DNA of 64,000 nucleotides from contig NC_045144.1 in assembly GCF_008831285.2 (NCBI RefSeq), forward strand, positions 496,001 to 560,000. Direction: 5' to 3'. This stretch comes from Nymphaea colorata. Its lineage: Eukaryota; Streptophyta; Magnoliopsida; Nymphaeales; Nymphaeaceae. Every line of letters starts with the position of its first letter. Positions within the stretch are counted from its first letter, which is position 1. A program made the position numbers and the translations under genes. The notes under the pieces were generated by a model. It made no database searches. It was not told the origin of the DNA and was given only the letters and a program-made list of their open reading frames with translations. Below are positions 22,022-34,081 of the stretch, piece after piece.

Positions 22022-23364
22022 TTAGCCCTGTGTACATTCAGTTGGTGCAAAAGAAAGCAGTCTGTTGCCCGGATCATACTTGACATGCATGTTTTGCTGC
22101 GCAATATTCCCAAAGATGGGCATCTCTCCATCTTTAATGGCTAAGCAGGTGATTCCACTTCTAAACATTCCAAAGGTATTTGAAGGTGGCAGCTTCCAGT
22201 CTGCATTAGTGAAATGAAAGGTCATCTCCAGCAACCCTTCATATCGATCAGCATTGTCCTCTACATGGTAACACAGCAAATCTTGCTCAGGAGGATAGAA
22301 GTGTTCACGGTTTATGACATTAGCCACTGCATTTGCCACTTGACCATACACATCTTTGGCAAGAAAAGTCAGGCTGGTACCCGAGTCTATGATGATCGAT
22401 CTAGCATCTCCCAACAATGCAGTCGTCTGTGCACCACCAAATTGTGTGTTGAGTCTGCTGTTCCCGACACTTATGTCTGTCAGGATGAGCACATAAAAGC
22501 TGCCTTCACCACCATCTGATGCCATCGGCGTCTATTGAACCTCTTCTGTGCCTGAAAACTCTGTGTCCTCGCTGAATTTGAGCTGTCCCACGGAATTGTT
22601 TTCATTGCTATATGGAGGAAGACAGTAAGCAAATTTGTCATCAATGGAAGAGCCAATCTGTTTAACAAGAGAGAGAGGACCACGGCCAAGGCCAACAACA
22701 AGGCCAGGAACTTTACGCAGGGCAGACTCAGGATTATCTTCATGATGAACACAACCAAAGACAATTCCTTCATGCTTGATGGTGTCGGCACCATTGTCAA
22801 ACAGGAGACTAGGACCCCTTCTACTTTGGAATTGTCTCCATAGGAATATCTGAACCAGCAAAGTGGGTCGCTGGTGCAATGATGGTTCCGCAATTCCATG
22901 CAAAAGCGGGTGGAGCATTTTTGGTTCTTGTAGGTGGACGACTGAAGTGGATCAAACATTGGTGTTTTGATGGGGCAGTTGTCACAATGGCAGCATGTTG
23001 CCCATTTGAGGTTGCTACCAGTGTCTATAACGGCCCAGTACAAGCTGGATGGGGTACCCAGCGAGAGCTTCACGAGAAACTCACCGGGACCAGCCATCAC
23101 GGGGCTGGAGATCACGCTGGAGGTATTGGTAAACCGTGAAGCAATGCTGCGGGAGCACAACATGGAGCGCAGATTTGCCTGCTCAGCTCGAGCTAGAGTG
23201 GATGAAGGGTCATAGAGAGGTGACAGGGATGAGTCTCGATGAATGAGGTCTATAGAGAAGCCGAGAGGTTTGGAAGCGAAGATTGTGGTAGGGTTAGGCA
23301 GTATTGCAAGTAAGAACAGCTGCAGGAGGAGGCTGAATGCTAAGGGGGAGAAGAACGCTGCCAT
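22022..23364 (-). pseudogene. CDR1/nepenthesin-type aspartic protease, near full length, disabled
   Basis: This encodes a secreted A1B-type aspartic peptidase; relatives act in the apoplast, some in defence signalling. The start ATG at 23364 has a strong context (CACCATGGC) and opens a signal peptide (about 30 residues). A propeptide with IDLIHRDSS follows, then the first active site IDTGSN (Asp about 114), the Cys-rich insert, YSYGDNS, IVFGCVH, the second active site IIDSGTS, and the usual end FGNIAQQN to SFAPTECTQG. Total length is 1343 bp, about the family's 440-450 codons without introns. Two lesions disable it. Against the copy-B sequence about 10 nt are missing within 22802-22815, shifting frame, and a TAG lies in frame at 22532-22534. 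Both catalytic Asp residues survive, so inactivation looks recent. Confidence 0.88.
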
Positions 23365-23407
23365 GGTGAGGTCTAAAAGGTTGCTGTACTAAGGATAAAT
23401 CTGTTGA

Positions 23408-23415
23408 TATTTATA
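23408..23415 (-). promoter_or_regulatory. TATA box of the aspartic protease gene
   Basis: The minus strand reads TATAAATA 44 bp upstream of the ATG. The related copy B has the same box at 34074-34081 at the same distance, which supports the call. Confidence 0.6.
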
Positions 23416-23732
23416 ACGGAAGTCATAGTTATGGTGGCCGCTGATGAAGGGAAGGATTTGGATTTGAAAATTATGCAAAAAAAGAAAAAAAAACAGACAT
23501 GTGGCTGATCTGAGTTACATATTCCTTTAACCAGTAACCATCACAATGGAGAAAAGTGGTAGCATTTTCAATTGTTAAGCTTAAGAATAACAATCACAAA
23601 CATTTGAAGACTTTCAAACACAAAAGAAAGGCCGCAGACACTTTAACGTATTACTTAAGGTGACCGCAATAACTGTTGAATATGTTGGAAGAAGAGATTG
23701 TCCTAGTGGTGTTTGAAATTTTTTTTAGGCAT

Positions 23733-23924
23733 CAGGGGTGGAGCCAAGGGAGGCTCGCATGGCCCTGGCCCACCTCAATTTTTTTTTTAAAATATCTATA
23801 TGTAAATTTTAGTAAATTTCACTTGTCCTATATAAAAATTTTGAAAAATGATATTTTGACCTTAGTCAAAATTTAGAAACATTAATTCGGCCCTTCTCAT
23901 GAAATTTTTTTTGCTTTGTCCCTG
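23733..23924. mobile_element. hAT-like short element (192 bp)
   Basis: The left end CAGGGGTGGAGCCAAG and right-end complement CAGGGACAAAGCAAAA form an imperfect inverted repeat of the CAGGGG type common in plant hAT-like elements. The 8-bp flanks TTAGGCAT and TAACACAT agree at five positions. The interior is AT-rich and non-coding. Confidence 0.45.
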
Positions 23925-24419
23925 TAACACATGGTAGTCCCTGCTCCAAAACCTGTCCATTGACCTCCTTAAACCGTGAACCTTGAAGTGATTGGAAAAT
24001 CTTTCTCCCACACGATCTCTCTCTATACATATATATATATATATACAAATGTCTTTCCACCCCATGATATTATGGGCTCTCATCTGGTGATGGTTCATGG
24101 GGCAGAGGCTCATGCAGTGAGGGTTTGCAGGTATGCTATGTCCATTTTGGCCACATCATATGCCTCCTTTATATTTTTATATATATAGCAAAAAAATAAA
24201 TGGGGACTCTGATTATTCAATGTCACTCTACTCGTTCATAAGGACTATTTGATTCATTATAATGAATTGACGAGAAAAAACTAAAGAAAAAAAAAGTAAT
24301 GGGTATTTTTGTCATCTAGTATTAGTTTATACTTTTTTTTCTTCATCTTTCTCTCAACCTTTAAGTGGGTGAATGTGAATATGGCCAGAATAAATATATA
24401 TATTATCAGTAATTGGCTG
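23925..24419. other. Intergenic, no gene seen
   Basis: AT-rich sequence with a short (AT)n run near 24030-24045. Confidence 0.5.
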
Positions 24420-24850
24420 GCATTACATGGCTACTAACAATATTTTATGTTATCAAAGTCTTGCATTGAGTGATGTTTATCCACTCTCAAGACTGTAAAA
24501 GGTTTCATGTTTGAGTTGAATTTGGACTTGCATTTCATTCTTAAATCAAAATTCCAAACCATCAAACGCCCCCTAAAAGAGCAGTTGACCGTTTGTTTGT
24601 TTGTGCCATTCTCTCGGGCCAGACTATCTATAATAGCGTGTAGTCATCTTTTGACATCATTCTCCTGCTCTTTTTTGCTTCTATATATTATTGTTTATGT
24701 GCCGTTCTTTATAATTTGGGGATTTCTTTTCATCTATTTTATAATATATTTTTTTCATTTTATCTCTGAAAATTGGTTTGAATCAACCTATTTGAGTCAT
24801 ACCAGCTTGTTCGCCTGAATGATGAAATAACAATCGGCAAAGTTTAATAT
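24420..24850 (+). mobile_element. Copia-type relic, copy 3 (tail only)
   Basis: Matches 17310-17400 and 17650-17800 of the copia relic, with the part between deleted. No coding remnant is left. Confidence 0.45.
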
Positions 24851-25084
24851 TTTATAAATAAATTTGTGCCAACCCCTTTGCTAAAAAATAACATAACATA
24901 TGTAGGTCTCTAATTTTAGATGAGCAGGAGGACACCCCACAATCTTAGTGAAAGCCAGAAGCTCCCTCTTTCCCCTTACCCTCAAGCCCACGGCCGCATC
25001 GATGCCTGCGAGTGGGGCCAAATATCCATCAACTAGTATAGTGCTTCCACTCCAGTGGCAGTATAGAAATCTAGCACCAACATC

Positions 25085-26210
25085 ACTCACGCTTGGTTAG
25101 ACTTCTGCTAAGCATCCACATTTCCGTGTACCTACTTAGGGGTTGTTCTTATTTTGAAAATTTTATGAGTGTCCCTGCTGTCAAACGACTCTTTAACAAG
25201 ATTGGAGCCACATTGCGGATATTGTAAGCAATTTCCCTTACCAGTCATTGATACTAGTTTTTAAATCTTTTTATATACCTTAAAGTTGAAAATTAAACTA
25301 ATACTTCCCCTTAGCCAGAAATTTTTGGATTTACCACTACCCCGTTAGGGATCTATTTTTCTTCAGCTTGTTCTCTCACTGAAAACCATTTTGGTGATTT
25401 TTGGACACTAATTAGTTTGAAGGCATGAAGCATGGACTCTCCATCCAACATGCACCAAACTCCATAAGTTAGTGGTACTCCATATTTTGGTGATTGATTA
25501 TAATTTTGCTTAGATTATCTTGCAATCAAGTTGAGGAGTTATCATGTTCTAAGTTTAAAATATATAGTTTTCCAGTACCTAAAACAAATTCTTGTGACAT
25601 CAAATAGGTTCTTTTTTGTGCTCAGAAACTGTCGTGGGAGATCCTCGTTCTATTCATGGGACATCAAATAGGTAATTAAATATATAAATGACAGTAATTA
25701 ATCCTCTGTCCATGTCATAATTTACAGACACCAAGATTGGAACATTTTATCGGGGGGGGGGGGGTCTATAGTGGTTGGTGACATTAGCTAGTAATGTAAC
25801 AAGTTCTTGTGTCATTTACCAGGGATTGCATGCAACTTTTTGTGTTTCTGCACCCTTCTCCAAAATCCAAGCAATGGTAAGTAATAACGTTTGAATATTC
25901 TTGTGTTGAAGAATTCCAATCACAAATTGATCAAGAACAGTATCCCTTACGTTACCCACAGTAAGCGTTGAACATGCTGTAAGAGGGAAAGTAGTGAAGC
26001 TAAGTGTGGGTTGCTGTGCACCATTGCCAGTCAAAAGTATATTGTGATGATGCTGGACCCACTTGCTGTCACATCATAGTGCCCACGTTTGATGTGACTC
26101 ACGTGCCCTCCAGCCAAAAAGTCTTTGCTCTGCCACTAAAAAACGGGTTGAGATCACAAGTTGGCGGGTTAGCATGAGCTTATTTGTGTCATGAGAAATC
26201 AATTTTTTGA
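25085..26210 (+). repeat. Epsilon repeat, copy 1
   Basis: Collinear with 55980-57215, beginning at the shared phrase GGTTAGACTTCTGCTA and leading directly into a gamma repeat in both places. A 13-G run at 25752-25764 is present only here. No gene was recognised. Confidence 0.75.
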
Positions 26211-26586
26211 TGGGATATTCATATGATCCATCTATTCTAGAAGGTTGACTGGAAAATAGAGGAATGTCATCATACTTTAAACATGTTTAACGATTAAAAT
26301 GGGTGATCAACAATGGATTGGCAAGATCATTTCTGAATATTCAAGGGATTCAAATAAAAGTTGGCCTATTTTTTTCTCTTTGAACTGGTCTTTGTGTCCA
26401 ATTAAGACGAACTTCTATGGCTGGATGGTTATTTTTTTGATTGATGTTGATAAAAACCATTGCAAAAGATGCATTTTCAATTATCAATTGGTTGACCATG
26501 GTTTTCAAGCATGGAATACAACTTTTATGGCAGTTTTTAACAACACAAAATAACCATCCGAGCATAGAAACAGCTGTGACTTCAAT

Positions 26587-26618
<32 letters not shown>

Positions 26619-27000
26619 TCCCTCTAGCATTGCTTTGTTTGATGCTTCTAGTATGCTTTCTATCTGGGAAGACCTTTCCACAATTATTTCCGATGCTGAA
26701 ACATTTTTTTAGGATTTACCATCATAGAAACTGATTTTGTTGAATTTGAATGAACCAGCAATTGTGGGACACTTGATACAGAATAGGCCCTAGGAAAATG
26801 GAGGTAAGGCTAAGGTTTCGGCCATCTTGTTGAGCGGTAGTATGAAATACCCCTCTTGCTCACCTGATGCTAGGGAAGATCTCTATAGAGTGTTCTTATT
26901 TTTTAATTGTTTCAGTCTTAACACAAAAAATAAGGTCAACTGAATGCTAGTCAGGTCTGGCTCATGGCGATCATTTACCAACAATTGAGCCTTCATGGCC
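26205..27000 (+). repeat. Gamma repeat, copy 2
   Basis: The first 430 bp matches 5655-6065 and 57215-57600. The rest matches the divergent copy at 18480-18860. It contains a CA/TA microsatellite near 26585-26618. Confidence 0.65.
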
Positions 27001-27734
27001 TTTATGATTGCAGCTGGCCCACGTTGGTCGGCTTTGACTCGTGGTTGATGTTGAAAGAACAAGCCGACCTTGGCAGGACATGACGAAGCACAAAGTCACG
27101 CAGGCGCCAACCTTGACTTCCATGTAAATGAGTGAAGCCATTAAGAGAAAGCTTTATCTGCAATATTTCACGCTTGCTGGTCGACATATCAGATCTATGG
27201 GCAGCCAGCAGCAATCCCACTTAACTGCTTTATTCAATTATCTTCAGCATAGGAGGTTAGGTGCCCAGACAGAAGATCAAAATTCTAGATAAAGGACACT
27301 AGGTATAAATTTTTCAATTTTTAAAGAATGAGAAAATTTGTTCAAAAATATTAACATAAAAATAAAAAGTTTTTAAAATTTATGTAATTACCAATACTTA
27401 ATGATAGAAAGTGTTGTGTCCATCAAAGGAGAGAAGAATATTTTGGTAATTTATTAAAAATATTCTCGTTAGTCTTTTTACTTTTTTCTACTTTCAATTT
27501 TGTCTTTACAATTTTTTTAATGTGAATTAAAGTTATTTTAATCATTAACCATATTGATGTACAAAAAAATTATGCATCAGTATAGCGACACTTAACCTAC
27601 CAGCCTCTACTCCTGCTAGCTGCTCTCAACAGGTGTTATGGGACTTATGGTCACCTTTTAAAGGTGGTACTGATTTTTATGAGTCGCCTCCATCAGATGG
27701 GTAGAACCCTTGTGGCCTCCTTCCCGCAAAAAAA
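27001..27734. other. Intergenic, no gene recognised
   Basis: The segment near 27600-27730 has a more balanced composition but no supported frame. Confidence 0.45.
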
Positions 27735-29024
27735 CTACTTTAAAGAGGCTCACACACTAGTCCACATTTTTGAAAAATATGTTTGGTTGGCAAAAATTCA
27801 TCATCCAAATGCCTTGGATGATGGCTAGAACAGAAAGAGAAAGGAGAAAAGTGAGGAAAGGATGGACAAAGAAAGAGAAAGCATTTCGTTTCTAGGTCTT
27901 GCTTTTGTTTACAATTTCAAAAAGCGGACCAAAAAGGCATTGGATTTTCTTTACCATAGACCTTCCCTTAAAAGGATAAGGGAGCCTGGAATAACAACAT
28001 ATCTATTGAATCCCGACATGGTAGTACTCATTGTGGAAATATCTAGTGCCAAAGTCACTCAATGGGTAAGTCATGAATCCTTAACCTAAATCCATTTTAC
28101 CAAAAGTTTCTACCATATCAATCTACCCTTCTGTACAACCCAATAATTTCAAAAAATGAGCCATCTATGAGGCCAATTGTATTTTTGTGTCTTTTTTCTT
28201 TGGGCTTAACAGGTTGGCGCACTGTTTAATCCGTGTTTCATTTCCTATAAAATTACTTATTTCCTATAAAATTACTTGGGTGCTCCCATAAGCTCATCTC
28301 TCTCTCCCACTCGCCAGTGTGGACTACTATTTAAAATAAGAATAAAACATGTAATACCTATCTCTTTCTCTGTCCGTCTCTCTCTCTATCTCTATACATG
28401 CAAGAGAACTCAAATGGCATGGAGCTGTTTCTTTGTTTCTTTCTTCCACCACATTTTCACTTTTGGGGTAGACAAGTCAAAAAAGAGAGGAACCACCCTG
28501 TTTAATAGGAACCACTAGTTTACATGATATGGCAGTTCTATCATCGTTGATATTACAGTTCCAGACATGGTGGCAGAGACGCAGACGTGGAGGTGGAATA
28601 AAAAGGCTCGAATCAAAATACTTATGTGAAGTTGGAAGATTGTGTTCCCATGGCAATATGGTGGCTATGGAAGAAAATGAATTATGAATACCATGACAAC
28701 AAGAAAAATCGAAATATGTTACATCAGAGGCAACTGATCGTCTTTTTATTATGATTCAACAAGTGCTAAATATGACTATTCAAGCAGAAGAATGAGTTTC
28801 CACAACTTTTGGTCCTTTTTTATGTAGGAAGTCTCTCACATATATCATTGACTTCAACACAGATCAGCATCACCACAAAAGCATATAGAATACGGATATG
28901 CTAATGAAACCACATTTGAAAGATGCCTTGGTTTGATCGACCAACTTCCCCATCCCTATTTTAATGCTATTCACGTTACCTACACCATGGTCCTTATAAA
29001 AGAGATAGCAATGTCATTGAAAAT

Positions 29025-29025
<1 letters not shown>

Positions 29026-29094
<69 letters not shown>

Positions 29095-29097
29095 GAC
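29026..29097. repeat. (AT)n(AC)n microsatellite
   Basis: The run lies at the left breakpoint of the inverted segment in beta1. Confidence 0.95.
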
Positions 29098-29110
29098 ACA
29101 CTATTCCGGA

Positions 29111-29232
29111 TGTGCTATACTAGTGCAACTAGGGTGGAAGCGCTGTGCCAGTTGATGGACATTTGGCTCTACTCACATGGGCATGGGCATTATCGGATGC
29201 CGGATTTCAGTTTTCACTCAAACTGAAACTTG
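29111..29232 (-). repeat. Locally inverted segment in beta1
   Basis: This 122-bp block is the reverse complement of 39341-39462 and 43635-43756 and of the 18125 copy, while flanking sequence to the right stays in direct orientation. Confidence 0.9.
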
Positions 29233-29719
29233 AATGATAACCTTGCTTAGATTATCTTGCAATTGAGCTATCATGTTCAAAGTGTAACATATATAGTTTT
29301 CCCGTTCCTAACATATATGTTCAAGTATAATAATGTAATTGGTCTGCATGCCCATCCGGCAGCCACTGCTTGTGATATCAAGTAGGTAATTTTTTGCTGG
29401 GAAACTGCCGAGGGAGCCCTCGCTTTATTGAAATGTCAAATAGGTAATTAAATAAATAAACTAATCCACTGTCTATGTCACTAATTTCTAGACAACAGCT
29501 GACATTGTAACATTTTGTGAGGGGACTATGTTGTAAGAAGGGCAGTAGCAGAGCTAAGGGTGGGTCGGTGTGCACCATATTTACCCATACCAGTTAGTCA
29601 AAAATTATATTGTGATAAAGCTGGACTCAGTTCCAGTCACATCATAGTGCCCACATGGGCACTATCAAACTCAGGTCGGTGACTCAAGCGATGTTCAGTC
29701 AAAAAATTTGGGTACTGCC

Positions 29720-29935
29720 TACACCAGCCCATGTATGACTCCACCAAATGCTCTAGCCCCAATCTCAATTTTCTGTACTTCCATGAATTTCATGATCCTG
29801 ACAATCAAAATAAAGGTTCGTATAAAATTTTAAAATAAAATTTGAATTCACACTGACAAATGCACATTTAAAATCAATAGCAAATTAAGTAGATTACTTG
29901 TTTGATGATTGAATGCAGTGCAGAACCTTCAACAA
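29720..29935 (+). repeat. Templated insertion copied from 30515-30729
   Basis: About 216 bp nearly identical to a segment about 795 bp further right. It replaces about 20 bp present in beta2 and beta3. ACTGCC is shared at the left joint and ACAA at the right. Confidence 0.88.
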
Positions 29936-31280
29936 GTTGATGGGTTAGGGCGAGCTTATCCATGTAGTGAGAAATCAATTTTCTCAAAGATCAAGGCAAC
30001 TTTCCTGCTTGGTGGGCCATTACAGATCCTTTGATGGGATTTTCATATGATCCGATCAGGTTGACTGAAAACTGGATTGGCCGGGTCATTCCTGAAAATT
30101 AAAGGGATTCAAATAAAAGTCAAGAAGAATGAGGAGAGAAGGGTGGTGGAGGAGGAGAAACTGAACTTTAGCCACCAGCATTGTCATGGGATGTCGCTTG
30201 TTCACTTCTTCAATCGATGCTGCTTGAGTTTTTGACACTGATGGTCAATGGCGAAGCTGCCAATTGGTGACATATTTATTACATGATTAAGAAAAAACTT
30301 AGTATTGTCAGAAACTTCATTATTTTATCCTCTATCTAGTTCCACCTCCAACTACGGTCAGTGGCAGCTAGAGTTAGGAATGTTGGACTTAGGGGCACTA
30401 ATTTAAAGAATCTCATACCTATAGGGTCACTGGTGCATATAAAGAAGCAAGTAGTTGAAAGCTTATGTAAAAATGAAAATAAAGAAATTTGATAGGACCA
30501 TTTGGGCAACTGCCTACACCAGCCCACGTATGACTCCACCAAAGGCTCTAGCCCCAATCTCAATTTTCTGTACTTCCATGAATTTCATGGTCCTGACAAT
30601 CAAAATAGGGTTCGTATAAAATTTTAAAATAAAATTTGAATTCACACTGACAAATGCACATTTAAAATAAATAGCAAATTAAGTAGATTACTTGTTTGAT
30701 GATTGAATGCAGTGCAGAACCTTCAACAATATATATTTATTTGGATAATAGTGAAAATGAATCCATTATATAGACCATTCCCCGTTACCCCAGGGTCTAG
30801 AGAAACATCAAAACCAGGGGAATTTATGGTCACTCCCTTCACTTTAGGAGTAGCTCCTGCCAACCTTTATGGTTCATTGAGAATAATGCTCATGGTATTG
30901 GAACTGACTACGTTACTCTCACCAAACTCTTAACTCGACCAGTTATGCTACTCTTCTCGAAGTAACCTGATCTCTTTGTTTGACCCTATGAAAAAGAGTA
31001 CATATAAGACTATTGAAGCTTACAACTTTCTGGAGGTAAAGTCTTTTGTGTAACCTGCGCTGAGACTTTTAAATCCTCTTAGATGGAACTTGTTAAGAAC
31101 AATATTCTGCTTTTTTTAAAAATATATATATATAAAAAAGCACCATATTCTTATTTCAGGAAACGTAACTGCATTTCAATTAACAAAAAAATTAATCTTC
31201 TAATGAATCAAACGCAGAGCAGGTACTATATGTTCCAAATTTTAGCTTCACATGCACTAGTTTAATATTCTTCAGTGATC

Positions 31281-31452
31281 CCAAAATCTGTTCCAAAGAT
31301 GTGTCAGCAACTTGAAAATATGTCGTTGTGTACTAAATCCGTCCCATACATGTGTCAGGGGCTCAAGAATATGTCGCTTTGTACTAAATCCGTTCCAAAC
31401 ATGTGTAAGGGACTCGAAAATATGTTCGCTAGCCAGTACACTGTGCAAGCTA
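31281..31452 (+). repeat. 51-bp tandem repeat (copy B)
   Basis: Units start near 31299, 31350 and 31401. The open frame through it continues further than in A or C (31275-31589) because of small indels, which argues against selection for a fixed protein. Confidence 0.8.
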
Positions 31453-31793
31453 CAACAACCATCATTATTGATGGAGGGTTAGCATTGTTAGTTGCAAAGT
31501 TAAAAGACATTGTGAAGTTAAGCGACTTATATAACCGTCACAGAACACATTGTGTTATGGGATGGAAAATTCCATCGTCAAAGTTATAATAAGGTGTAGG
31601 CACATTCCATGATCATTATGCTAACTTAAAGCAACTAATGTCGCAACAAACACAACTAAGACTTGGTGGCCATTTTCATCGGTAATCGTTTGTGCAACGG
31701 GACTTGTGTTGGTAGAGTTTTGAACATCGTGATTACTTATTAGTGACAGAATTGCCAGTATTAGCGACAGTCGAGTTAAAGCCATAGTTAGTG
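31300..31793 (-). mobile_element. CACTA-like terminal region (copy B)
   Basis: The same CACTAACTATGGC terminus as in copy A, ending at 31793, with internal GCGAC/GTCGC motifs. Confidence 0.4.
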
Positions 31794-31987
31794 TTCATAT
31801 TCACTCAGACATATCTAAGTTAAGCTTTAAACTTAAACGGAGGGGAAAACATCTTTAAAACAAGATACATATATTTATTCAACATGAAAAAATAACACCA
31901 TCAACCACATGGCAATCAGGACATAAAACATAAGCAGCGTCCAATGCTGCCAATTATAGACTAGTATAGAGAACCACATAGATCATC

Positions 31988-31994
31988 ACAAAAA

Positions 31995-32078
<84 letters not shown>
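31988..32078. repeat. Poly-A followed by (AT)n
   Basis: More than 20 A residues, then about 30 AT units, directly 3' of the protease remnant. Confidence 0.95.
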
Positions 32079-32079
<1 letters not shown>

Positions 32080-32089
32080 GTATACAACT

Positions 32090-34032
32090 TTAGCCCTGAG
32101 TACATTCAATTGGTGCAAAAGAAAGCAGCCCCTTCCCCAAATGATATTTCACATGCATGTTCTGCTGGAAAACATTCCCGAAAATGGCTAAGCTAGCCGT
32201 CGCAGTTCTATACATCCAAAAGATATTTGAAGGTGGCAACTTCATGTCTGCATTGGTGGAATGAAAGGTCATCTCCAGCAATCCTTAATATGGATCACCA
32301 GTATTCTCTACACTATAACACAAATAATCTTGGTTAGGATGATAGAATCTTTTATGGTTTGTGACTTTAGCCACCGTGTTTGCCACTTGGTCATACACAT
32401 CTTTGGCAAGATAGTCAGTGTGGTACCCGAGTCTATCATGATTGATCCAGCATATCCCAACCATGTTGCTGTCTGTGCACCTCCAAACTATATGTTGAGT
32501 CTGTTGTTCCCCACATTTATGTAATCTAGTGTGAGTGTATAGAAAGTGCCTTGAGCTGCATTTGCTTTCATTGGCGTCTGTTGACCTCTTGGGTTCCAAA
32601 GAACTCTACCTCCTCACAGAATTGGATCTACTCAATGACATTATTTTTCTTGCTATAGAGAGGAAGACTGTAAGCAAATTTATGGTTAATCAAGAAGCCG
32701 ATGTGACTAACAAGTGAAAGAGATCCTGGCCTGAGGCCAACAAGACTAGGATCGACAAGATTTTTGAAATCAACACTATTTTCTTTATGAACGCAACCAA
32801 AGGCGATTGTCGGAAGCTTGATGCCATCAGTGCCATCCTCAAACCAAAATCTTTTGAGAGCAAGGGACCCTTCTACAACAGATCCATCACCATATGAGGA
32901 CTTGATGCTACGAAGTTGGTTGTCATCACAAGCGGACCAGAAGCTAGTGGTGCATCTCAGGTTATGGTATGTGGAAGACTGAATTGGCTTTAATGTGGAG
33001 TTCATTTGGCAGGTAAAGTTGTAGTAAGGAACTCACAATGCCCATATGAGGTTGCTTCCAGTATCGATCATGACCCATAGGATTGGACTTCTAGTGATGC
33101 TCTAATGTAAAGCTGCATGAGAAACTCTCTATATATAGATGTATCAATGTCTTCTTTTTATAGCACATGAAAGGCATTCACTCATAGATTTAAGTATATA
33201 GGTTGTATGGTGGGATTTGATAAGAAATAGTTGGACATACGGCCAACTTTCTTTTTAAAATTTTCGTCTTGTCATACAGGAGGAAGTTTTCCAAAACATT
33301 TCAACCAGGTTGATTGGAGGATGCCAATGCTTGTCGGCAGTTTCATCTGTTTAGCGGACCCCAACACATTTCACAAGTTGACCAGATAGTCCTCCTCAAC
33401 TCAATTAAACATGAAAACAAAGAGAATAATTGTAGGAATTGAATCTTGAAAGGACCCTTAGATAGCTAGCTGGACACAAGTTTCAATCAATTTTTGTTAC
33501 TTTTCACAAGATAGAGTTGCCAGATCAACTCGTTTCTAAACTTTTTACGACACCAATTTCCATTGGTTTCTTTCTTTTCATGCATCAAGTTCCGCTGTGA
33601 TAACCCAGATGAACGTTTCTAGGATCAATGGGCTTTAGTTCTAAACTTCTAAGTTATCGGGGCATTTCCTTGAAATCTGGAATTTGCCAGATATTTCCAG
33701 ATTTTAACGGTCAGGCATTGGAATTAGTTCATCTGGTCAGTCTTCATGAGAATACACGTGGATGGTCGTTTTGTTGGTGTTGGCATAACCTGAAGCCAAT
33801 CGGGAGCTCAACTTGAAGCGTAGAGCTGCCCTGCTCAGTGCGTCGAACTGGAGTGGATGAAGGATCATCGAGATGAGAGAGAGGCAAGTCTTGGTGAATG
33901 ATGTCTATTGAGAAGCCTGGATTTTTGGTTAACATTGACAGTGTTAGTGAAGATGTTGGTAGGAAAGTTTGATAGTGCAACTGGGAGAAGTTACAGGAGG
34001 AGGATCATGAAGGAGGAGAGGAAGGTGGCTAT
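32090..34032 (-). pseudogene. Aspartic protease pseudogene, interrupted (copy B)
   Basis: This is a second member of the family at 22022-23364, much more decayed. The former start codon at 34032-34030 is ATA, and a TAA follows about 13 codons later. The propeptide part reads GFSIDIIHQD (about 33920). The gene is then split by an insertion of about 610 bp (33105 to about 33715). After it come SPILWVMIDTGSN (first active site, about 33065), YGDGSVVEG, IAFGCVHKEN, IMIDSG (second active site, about 32440) and a terminal FAPIECTQG ending at 32090. Several frameshifts occur. It still shows where the shorter copies A and C came from. Confidence 0.88.
33105..33715. other. Insertion inside the copy-B protease pseudogene
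   Basis: The block separates the propeptide region from the first active site. Its first 415 bp also occurs in copies A and C. It has no obvious terminal repeats or reading frame, so its nature is unknown; the right edge is approximate. Confidence 0.55.
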
Positions 34033-34073
34033 GGAAACTGTTAATCATAGATCTACAAAGAAAAACTCCTTGT

Positions 34074-34081
34074 ATTTATAA
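34074..34081 (-). promoter_or_regulatory. TATA box of the copy-B protease pseudogene
   Basis: TATAAATA on the minus strand, 42 bp before the former start codon, equivalent to 23408-23415. Confidence 0.5.

Larger units (their letters stand above)
27735..30775 (+). repeat. Beta repeat, copy 1
   Basis: Collinear with beta3 (41220-45095) but lacking the equivalent of about 42545-43620. It carries an inverted segment at 29111-29232 and an extra 216-bp segment at 29720-29935. The part 28290-29030 is a diverged relative of the alpha unit. It leads directly into duplicon copy B, as beta3 leads into copy C. A frame of 75 codons at 27862-28089 (second copy 41346-41573) is unrecognised. Confidence 0.85.

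Noticed and set aside
27862-28089. 75-codon frame in beta1, also at 41346-41573
   Set aside because: It has a real ATG but no homology I recognise, about nine residue differences between two copies, and lies in a repeat. Not supported as a gene.
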